DNA from: Dromaius novaehollandiae
Taxonomy: Eukaryota; Chordata; Aves; Casuariiformes; Dromaiidae
Reading direction: 5' to 3'
Assembly (NCBI RefSeq): GCF_036370855.1
Contig: NC_088102.1
Location: forward strand, 67,961,601 to 68,025,600
DNA: 64,000 nucleotides
The notes beneath the pieces were generated by a model. That model made no database searches, was not told the origin of the DNA, and was given only the letters and a program-made list of their open reading frames with translations. Below are positions 61,701 to 64,000 of the stretch, piece by piece (position 1 is the stretch's first letter; every line of letters begins with the position of its first letter). The position numbers and the translations under genes are program-made.

Positions 61701-64000
61701 GGAAGTGCTGCTTCAACAAATTTTACAGAGTTTGAGTCTCATCTGGAATAAACTGACACTGTTCCTCTGATTTGTACAGATAAATACTAATATATACCGG
61801 CTCTTCATTTAAGAATGCTTCTCTACTTATTAAAACATGTGCTTAAGGCCTAGTAACGGAAATGATAGGCTCAGCATACATAAATTCTTTCCTGAATGAC
61901 TGCATGTGTTTTGCATTTCCACATACCATCTTGTACAGTTCTCTTCTACAGATATTTCTTCCCCAGGTTCATAATAAATTTCATTGAAGTAACACCCACA
62001 GTCATTTCTGGTCTCGCATTTCTTTGTCTCTTCATTATAAATGGGCTTCTCTGGAGGGCATCTGGGGTAGCAACCTGTTGAGATCACAAGTAGCGCAAAG
62101 TACAAGACAAAGAAAAGAATAAACAGTTAACTCAATGATAGAATATCTTCTGAAGGTAAATCACGATCATTAATAAATGATTCTCACTGAATCAAGCATA
62201 GTGAAAGAAATGGAAAATTCCCATTGACTTCAAATTAACCCTCGGACAATCAGGCTTTCCAGAAGATTTAAATCTTCAACAGTCCCCATTGATGATACTG
62301 GGGTGAGGAGGCTTAAATAAGACTCTACTCATGAAAAGCAGGAAAGCTTTCACACTATATTCTACGGGCAGCTGGTAATTTTTAAGATAAAGGAACTTAA
62401 CTGTTTTTCCGATATTGAAATATGATCATTTTCCCAATAGGACTTTTTAAGAATATGGAATTGGATTCAGTAATGAACAAGATTTTCATTACAATTATTG
62501 CAGTAGTAGACCTTGTTCATGCACCTTTAATAGACAAGTTATCTCCACCCAAAACATACATTATATCCGCATTTTCCCATACCCTCTGAGAGTGACCCAA
62601 ACCCTACCTGCAAGGGATTAGTCACCTTTCAGTCCTCATTGCATTTCATAAATTACTATGTTCTGCTTCCAAATAAATGTCATAAAACGTCCAATTCATA
62701 ATTACATCAAGTCCTCTTTACACTATACCGGAATTGTAAATAATCTATAAACCGAACATAATTAATAAACTGCTAATAATTATTTGGCAGTTAGAAGTCA
62801 CTTTGCACTGCCAAACTGTACTAAAAGTGTCCCAACAAAAGAAAGTGTGTCCTACATTTGTACTGAAGATAAAAAACAAAAATAATTTTAAAAATAATTG
62901 GACATAAAATAATCTACCTTCTGACGCTTTACTGGTTTCTTTGATAATCTAAACCGATCTGCTTCAAAATATGGGTCACCTTAGTTTTGTTTATCAAGTA
63001 TGTTACCAGCAGTACAAATATTAAAATAACCAAGTTAAACTCAGGGCAGTTCTTTCCAATCCCTACACTGAAGATAGCCACTTCTGGTCCAGACCAAAAG
63101 AAAAGATTGTGTGGCCAAAAACATGCCTGTTTCCTCCAACTTTATCCTGTGGTATAATAGAAGACATTCATATCCTCATTCGCATCCTTAGATTGTTACA
63201 GTTCCCATAACATTACTATTACAAACCAATACCAAGGTGAAAACCCTTTTCAGTTACCAAGCATAAGGCCTTCCTCCTATTTATATCACATCTCTACATC
63301 CTTTGAGGGGTTCAGTGGGATTTACATGGGGTCTGTACCTTATGCTGGCCCTCTAAGTGGGATGCAATGCAGAATAACCTGGCTAAGCTTCACATCTTCA
63401 TCCTAAAGCCTAAATAAAAACTGCAAAGGAGATGCACTAAAAAGCAAAGTACTAGCCCCTGGACAATATGTTGTGCTTTCCATTAAGAACCCAATATATA
63501 GTAGCATGAGTGTGTCTGACACCAAAGATATTCTCCATTGTAACGATAGGAGTACACTGCATAGTAATTTAATAAAAATCAAGACATATTTGACACATAA
63601 CAACAATTAGATTTAAAAAAAAAAAAAGTAGTAACATGCTCCTTTACTATGAAAAAGGTTTCCCTTCTCTTGAGATACCATTAGGATGGGATTCAAAATT
63701 ACAATGGTGAAACAACCTCACATGTTCCAAGATATTATCCAAGCAGAGACTTAGTTTTATGTATGTTAGCAATGTGACTATCATCCATTGATGTTTACAA
63801 ACAAATTACACTGCATGAAATACTTATGTAAGACTGGAGACACAAGTTCAACCTACAAGAACATTAAACAATACCTGAACAATGCTTTATGAAATAAAAG
63901 ATAAAAATGGCCGTGAATTTATTACCTTCCAGGTATGGTACTGAGAAGTTGGTGCTAACATTATTGATCATCTTGCAGGTCATGATGTCACTGCCACAAG
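20805..64000 (-). CDS. MUC2: MUC2 mucin gene, 3' part (32 coding exons; 5' part lies beyond the right edge)
   Basis: Secreted gel-forming mucin that forms disulfide-linked nets in goblet-cell mucus. Reading the minus strand, 32 exons join with correct GT-AG borders and matching phases and give about 5,430 residues ending at a stop at 20805-20807. Order: end of VWD3/C8, TIL, VWC-like module, CysD1, eight CysD2-PTS exons, one giant PTS exon, D4 (VWD4, C8, TIL), VWC modules, cystine knot. Diagnostic blocks shared with human MUC2 (from memory) include GCCWHWECDC, FGVYIDNYHC, CPRTLIVRHETQEV, ALPYKK and FLPNGCCKTC. The CysD1 tail resembles the first human MUC2 CysD and the repeated one ends GGVIPMA.CLNYEI like the second, so this is MUC2 rather than MUC5AC or MUC5B. 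Odd points are the amplified CysD2 exon and the very homogeneous PTS repeat. Exon borders are read by eye, without transcript support. Confidence 0.95.
21058..22432. other. MUC2 last intron, nothing recognised
   Basis: About 1.4 kb. Phases of the flanking exons fit directly (SSL|YSAEA), so no missing exon is implied. No repeat family was recognised. Confidence 0.6.
22433..22562 (-). CDS. MUC2: MUC2 exon: start of the cystine knot
   Basis: 130 bp, phase 1 to 2. It encodes CAPLDSPTPCSVRQRQDF, YQGCYSVTRVNLTECEGTCG and TSSL. The spacing C-x-GTCG is that of the CTCK dimerisation domain, which joins two mucin chains in the endoplasmic reticulum. Splice sites are CTACAG and GTAAGT. Confidence 0.95.
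22855..22894 (-). CDS. MUC2: MUC2 40-bp exon (GTVTFLPNGCCKT)
   Basis: 40 bp, phase 0 to 1. It encodes GTVTFLPNGCCKT plus the first base of a Cys codon; human MUC2 has GSITFMPNGCCKTC. Splice sites are TTTCAG and GTAAGT. Confidence 0.93.
23556..23684 (-). CDS. MUC2: MUC2 exon: C-terminal module (PGEFENDPYNNC)
   Basis: 129 bp, phase 0 to 0. It encodes PGEFENDPYNNCTIYSCVNI, NHLISSTSEITCPAFNEESC and KP. Human MUC2 has PGDFKSDPKNNCTFFSCVKI. Splice sites are TTGCAG and GTGAGT. Confidence 0.95.
24378..24476 (-). CDS. MUC2: MUC2 exon: end of VWC module
   Basis: 99 bp, phase 0 to 0. It encodes GYERQPVEGECCGKCVQTKC, then VIYTAESSVLVLS. Human MUC2 has GFELMEAPGECCKKCEQTHC. Splice sites are GTCTAG and GTAAGT. 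Confidence 0.92.
24896..25018 (-). CDS. MUC2: MUC2 exon: VWC module core
   Basis: 123 bp, phase 0 to 0. It encodes PNSSVFVDKCQNCFCTNE, then NVISCEYVPCDTYCEP. The order CQNCFC ... CEYVPC matches human CQDCVC ... CTHVPC. Splice sites are TTGTAG and GTAAGT. Confidence 0.93.
25684..25724 (-). CDS. MUC2: MUC2 41-bp exon (KRVCVHQNAEFL)
   Basis: 41 bp, phase 1 to 0, with an acceptor TTAACAG and a GTAAGT donor. It encodes VSKRVCVHQNAEFL, the start of the next VWC module (human KGVCVHGNAEYQ). Confidence 0.9.
25761..25788 (+). repeat. Poly-A run (28 A)
   Basis: Mononucleotide run in the MUC2 intron 5' of the 41-bp exon at 25684-25724, about 36 bp from its acceptor; on the MUC2 strand it is a poly-T tract that may help acceptor recognition. 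Confidence 0.85.
26348..26452 (-). CDS. MUC2: MUC2 exon: CNTSLC module
   Basis: 105 bp, phase 1 to 1. It encodes KCNTSLCTTKPPKCELGFEV and DQCCPVYQC, matching human KCNTSLC...CCPFYWC. The donor is GTAAGT. Confidence 0.95.
27055..27232 (-). CDS. MUC2: MUC2 exon: VWC-type module
   Basis: 178 bp, phase 0 to 1. It encodes YGEEFTVDCQDCTCLEGGNG, CEAHTC and EDACCPIITC. The paired CxC / CC..C pattern is that of a VWC module, as in human MUC2. Splice sites are GATGACAG and GTGAGT. Confidence 0.93.
27394..27425 (-). CDS. MUC2: MUC2 32-bp micro-exon (CVGLDNIPRE)
   Basis: 32 bp, phase 1 to 0, with a TTCACAG acceptor and a GTATAC donor. It encodes GCVGLDNIPRE across the join; human MUC2 has GCVGPDNVPRE. 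Confidence 0.9.
27585..27691 (-). CDS. MUC2: MUC2 exon: TIL continued (GCFCPNGT)
   Basis: 107 bp, phase 2 to 1. It encodes SAEQQSQTETEEVEGCFCP, then NGTVLYDSGVDVCVKTC. The correct frame differs from the longest open frame in this stretch; it was chosen because it carries GCFCP...CVKTC as in human MUC2 and fits the phases on both sides. Confidence 0.92.
28020..28089 (-). CDS. MUC2: MUC2 exon: start of the TIL of D4
   Basis: 70 bp, phase 1 to 2. It encodes SYKCPAHKEYRACGPIKEIT and a following CK. Human MUC2 has CPSHREYQACGP here. Splice sites are ATTCAG and GTAAAA. Confidence 0.9.
28724..28902 (-). CDS. MUC2: MUC2 exon: C8 domain of D4
   Basis: 179 bp, phase 2 to 1. It encodes VFEKCHKSVDPEKYY, ACVFDSC, LECSSLQVYAATCADQG and CIDWRTHTSGVC, the C8 cysteine pattern following VWD4. 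Splice sites are TTCTAG and GTAAGT. Confidence 0.95.
29509..29713 (-). CDS. MUC2: MUC2 exon: end of VWD4, start of C8
   Basis: 205 bp, phase 1 to 2. It encodes GTCNNNTADDCMLPNG, then DHWQVVDPSKPQC and CKESSICQLLLG. It follows the human layout (GTCTNTTSDDC, DPSKPHC). The donor GTAGCT is weaker than its neighbours, but phase and the next exon (SVFEKCH) fit. Confidence 0.92.
29844..30027 (-). CDS. MUC2: MUC2 exon: VWD4, second half
   Basis: 184 bp, phase 0 to 1. It encodes VTVNKQAVALPYKKFGL, YESGINRVVEIPEL and FGNNTQGQC, matching human VWD4 almost residue by residue. Splice sites are TATTAG and GTAAGG. Confidence 0.95.
31181..31428 (-). CDS. MUC2: MUC2 exon: VWD4, first half, with GDPH site
   Basis: 248 bp, phase 1 to 0. 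It encodes CYCTGWGDPHYVTFDG, then YSYQGNCTYVLVEE and NFGVYIDNYHC. The GDPH motif (bases 31400-31411) is the known autocatalytic Asp-Pro cleavage site in the VWD4 of MUC2 and MUC5AC; its new C-terminus can form ester cross-links. The donor is GTATTG after KVE. Confidence 0.95.
32020..32194 (-). CDS. MUC2: MUC2 exon: cysteine module before VWD4
   Basis: 175 bp, phase 0 to 1. It encodes SGDSWWICNCTKAVC, then PPPKPSCTNGLAPVRV and DGCCWHWECDC, very close to the human MUC2 block just before VWD4. The acceptor AATACAG lies about 40 bp from the long pyrimidine tract in the upstream intron. The donor is GTAAGT. Confidence 0.95.
32234..33697 (+). repeat. 1.46-kb pure purine minisatellite (21-bp unit) in a MUC2 intron
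   Basis: The plus strand shows only A and G from 32234 to 33697. Units are mostly 21 bp, (GA)n-GGA-G6/7, with some shorter or GA-only variants around 32750-33100 and 33230-33300. On the MUC2 strand this is a C/T tract ending about 40 bp before the acceptor of the exon at 32020-32194. The G6-G7 runs could form G-quadruplexes, and the mirror-like purine tract could form triplex DNA. Confidence 0.97.
33698..34885. other. Rest of the intron between giant PTS exon and D4
   Basis: A/T-rich intron sequence with no exon, repeat family or conserved element that I recognise. Confidence 0.6.
34886..43143 (-). CDS. MUC2: MUC2 giant PTS exon (2,752 codons)
   Basis: 8,258 bp, phase 1 to 0; acceptor CTCTTAAAG, donor GTTAGT. 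It encodes about 50 residues of unique Thr-rich sequence, then 29.25 copies of an 87-residue repeat (GSTSPLSVTTSGVTETGSTT at its start, ETLPPLSPTT near its end), then about 155 residues of non-repeated Ser/Thr-rich sequence ending in KYCSIFPNQSIP. Only one cysteine is seen, close to the end. This is the O-glycosylated mucin rod that binds water. No stop or frameshift appears in any unit. The phase-0 end joins cleanly to SGDSWWICNC in the next exon. Confidence 0.95.
35360..42994 (-). repeat. 29.25 copies of a 261-bp PTS repeat
   Basis: The same motif recurs every 261 bp; the plus-strand GACAATGGGGG / GACACTGGGGG marker falls at 35460, 36243, 37026, 38331 and 42768, all exact multiples of 261 apart. 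Each unit encodes 87 residues. Differences are substitutions only, often at CpG (Arg/His) sites or swaps among a few alternative blocks (GATFTSTPIV, GTASPRTPIV, GTSFTSTPIV). This is the coding minisatellite of the mucin rod. Confidence 0.96.
44050..45010 (-). repeat. Decayed copies of the CysD2 unit, 3' side of the array
   Basis: Two diverged blocks, about 44050-44400 and 44625-45010, resemble each other, the 58.5-58.8 kb intron block and the array unit. The second block begins with a relic of the exon's 3' end: bases near 44629-44665 match the donor and SLTPPASTTG region of the array exons, still with a GTAGTT donor. It then jumps directly to mid-intron sequence (GGTCCACAGCCACT near 44698). 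The CysD part and acceptor are missing, so it is probably not an exon. Confidence 0.65.
45209..45838 (-). CDS. MUC2: MUC2 CysD2-PTS exon, copy 8 of 8 (different tail)
   Basis: 630 bp, phase 1 to 1. The CysD part matches the other copies (DPSWVCAK here, DPTWVCAK elsewhere; CKNEDQ). Homology stops near 45299, inside the PTS tail, where TPTPSLTPPASTTG is replaced by a longer Thr/Pro/Ile-rich tail with VVTTTIKPPVIITKTPTPP, ending in REPQ at a GTATGC donor. It is the last unit before the giant PTS exon and may keep the ancestral exon end. Confidence 0.9.
46999..47589 (-). CDS. MUC2: MUC2 CysD2-PTS exon, copy 7 of 8
   Basis: 591 bp, phase 1 to 1, spacing 1,751 bp. It has CKNEDQ (Glu). In the PTS tail it reads PPTLTSISG where most copies read PPTPTSISG, and SLTPPASTTG is present before the donor. 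Confidence 0.93.
48750..49340 (-). CDS. MUC2: MUC2 CysD2-PTS exon, copy 6 of 8
   Basis: 591 bp, phase 1 to 1, spacing 1,751 bp. It carries the CKNKDQ (Lys) variant otherwise seen only in copies 1 and 2. The CysD and PTS frame is intact. Confidence 0.93.
50501..51091 (-). CDS. MUC2: MUC2 CysD2-PTS exon, copy 5 of 8
   Basis: 591 bp, phase 1 to 1, spacing 1,751 bp. It has CKNEDQ (Glu) with the ACAAGTG silent variant, and an upstream intron with ACACTG. This is the same pair of variants as copy 3, although copy 4 between them lacks both. Confidence 0.93.
52252..52842 (-). CDS. MUC2: MUC2 CysD2-PTS exon, copy 4 of 8
   Basis: 591 bp, phase 1 to 1, spacing 1,751 bp. It has CKNEDQ (Glu) with the common ACAGGTG form. 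The frame is open throughout and the CysD cysteines and WTDW motif are intact. Confidence 0.93.
54003..54593 (-). CDS. MUC2: MUC2 CysD2-PTS exon, copy 3 of 8
   Basis: 591 bp, phase 1 to 1, exactly 1,751 bp from copy 2. It has CKNEDQ (Glu) plus a silent change in the Thr codon before CKN (plus strand ACAAGTG near 54371). The upstream intron has A at the ACACTG site near 54908. Confidence 0.93.
55754..56344 (-). CDS. MUC2: MUC2 CysD2-PTS exon, copy 2 of 8
   Basis: 591 bp, phase 1 to 1, nearly identical to copy 1 and 1,749 bp away from it because of a 2-bp difference in the intron near 57478. It has the CKNKDQ (Lys) variant. The upstream intron carries G at the ACACTG/ACGCTG site and a C-to-G change near 56840 shared with the next unit. 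Confidence 0.93.
57503..58093 (-). CDS. MUC2: MUC2 CysD2-PTS exon, copy 1 of 8
   Basis: 591 bp, phase 1 to 1; acceptor CCTGTAG, donor GTAATT. Residues ~3-100 form a CysD domain: CDCAWTDWIDVSYP, then DESYETI, CRAKSFPDVPIEELGQ, KVECDVNKGFTCKN and GGVIPMAVCLNYEISVCC. About 85 Pro/Thr/Ser residues follow. The GGVIPMA.CLNYEI end is that of the second human MUC2 CysD. This copy carries CKNKDQ (Lys) and lies at the 5' end of the array; its upstream intron diverges from the other units beyond about 58200. Confidence 0.93.
58200..58850 (-). repeat. Decayed copy of the CysD2-unit intron, 5' side of the array
   Basis: The intron between CysD1 and copy 1 matches the unit intron only in patches. For example, CCTTCCCTTCTAGCCCCACA near 58313 parallels CCATCCCTTCCCCTCCAGCC in the units, and the GAAACCTTCCTTCCCAGATC block near 58593 parallels the CTCCCTCCAGACC block. 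It lacks the CpG richness of the array. It looks like an old, unhomogenised copy. Confidence 0.65.
58912..59400 (-). CDS. MUC2: MUC2 exon: CysD1 domain and PTS
   Basis: 489 bp, phase 1 to 1. A single WxxW/CysD domain occupies the first ~105 residues: CDWTEWYDVSTP, then ETYDAI, CRATDSPDLSLEELGQ, KVECNV and CYNYEIRINCC. The WTEW motif is the usual C-mannosylation site. A Thr-rich tail follows. The LCYNYEIRINCC ending matches the first CysD of human MUC2, unlike the amplified copies further downstream. CysD domains are thought to form non-covalent cross-links that set mesh size. Confidence 0.93.
59759..59788 (-). CDS. MUC2: MUC2 30-bp PTS micro-exon
   Basis: 30 bp between a TTTCAG acceptor and a GTAAGT donor, phase 1 to 1. 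It encodes VTTRSTPGTT, a typical O-glycosylated linker. Its symmetric phase means it could be skipped without shifting the frame. It is supported by consensus splice sites, phase and composition only. Confidence 0.72.
60217..60405 (-). CDS. MUC2: MUC2 exon: VWC-like module and first short PTS
   Basis: 189 bp, phase 1 to 1. It encodes GCPCVINGTRYEVGDPVG, then CTIYVCGENGS and VPCP, after which the protein becomes Thr/Ser/Pro-rich (TTLPTVSSTSFSTPTATG). The position matches the human MUC2 block with CYWEICGPNGT before the first PTS. The PTS tail is where O-glycosylation would start. Confidence 0.9.
60968..61011 (-). CDS. MUC2: MUC2 small exon (CVCVSSGITNC)
   Basis: 44 bp, phase 2 to 1, with a TTATAG acceptor and a GTAAGTA donor. 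It encodes CVCVSSGITNCTAIQ, matching the CVC...VVC segment after the TIL module of human MUC2. It is too short to stand out as an open frame and was found by following the splice phase from both neighbours. Confidence 0.85.
61301..61314 (+). repeat. Poly-G run (14 G)
   Basis: A mononucleotide run in the MUC2 intron between the exons at 60968 and 61927; C14 in the transcript sense. Its length is likely to be unstable or error-prone. Confidence 0.85.
61927..62074 (-). CDS. MUC2: MUC2 exon: TIL module after D3
   Basis: 148 bp, phase 1 to 2. It encodes GCYPRCPPEKPIYNEE, then a CGCYFNEIYYEPGEEI stretch. This is the trypsin-inhibitor-like cysteine module that closes the D3 assembly; human MUC2 has GCYPSCPPDRPIYDE at the same place. 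Acceptor CTCAACAG and donor GTATGT are both good. Confidence 0.92.
62075..63925. other. Large MUC2 intron, nothing recognised
   Basis: About 1.85 kb of A/T-rich sequence. The flanking exons join in frame (LE|GCYP), so no exon is expected. A short poly-A run lies near 63616-63627. Confidence 0.6.
63926..64000 (-). CDS. MUC2: MUC2 exon: end of the third VWD assembly (cut by window edge)
   Basis: Partial exon; its 5' end is outside the window. It encodes CGSDIMTCKMINNV and onward to VPYLE, leaving one base (phase 1) before a GTAATA donor. The cysteines fit the C8-TIL junction after D3, where human mucins have CLKTC followed by LEGCYP. The next exon supplies GCYPRCPP in frame, which confirms the join. 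Confidence 0.85.

Overview
The window looks like bird nuclear DNA. It has spliced genes with GT-AG introns, a CR1 LINE tail typical of sauropsids, and two large secreted gel-forming mucin genes in head-to-tail order on the minus strand. The left gene begins with a protein that, from memory, is almost the same as the chicken ovomucin alpha-subunit, which points to a bird, possibly a galliform or a relative. The species cannot be named from the sequence alone.

Right to left (the direction of transcription): 64000-20805 holds the 3' part of MUC2. I could chain 32 exons with matching splice phases. They encode about 5,430 residues: the end of the third VWD assembly, a TIL module, a VWC-like module, one CysD domain of the MUC2 'CysD1' type, eight tandem copies of an exon carrying the 'CysD2' type, one 8,258-bp Pro/Thr/Ser exon, the D4 assembly with the GDPH self-cleavage site, the VWC modules and the C-terminal cystine knot. 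The identity rests on the module order and on close similarity to human MUC2 from D4 to the C-terminus.

Three repeat systems sit inside this gene. (1) 45.3-58.2 kb: a GC- and CpG-rich array of a 1,751-bp unit, each unit one phase 1-1 CysD exon plus a 1,160-bp intron, nearly identical between copies, with older decayed relatives on both sides. (2) 35.36-42.99 kb: 29 and a quarter copies of an exact 261-bp (87-residue) PTS repeat. (3) 32.23-33.70 kb: about 1.46 kb of uninterrupted purine on the plus strand (21-bp units), so the MUC2 pre-mRNA has a giant pyrimidine tract just before the D4 acceptor.

About 11 kb without a recognisable gene (9.43-20.58 kb) separates MUC2 from the left gene. From 9351 down to the window edge lie the first eight coding exons of an ovomucin-alpha / MUC5B-like mucin (signal peptide, complete first VWD assembly, start of the next), with a TATA box about 70 bp before its start codon. 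MUC2 would make the gut mucus gel and the ovomucin gene the egg-white and oviduct gel; both are assembled by the same VWD and cystine-knot chemistry. The main novelty candidate is the exon-level amplification of CysD2 in MUC2. No bacterial-type system, CRISPR array, tRNA or rRNA was seen.
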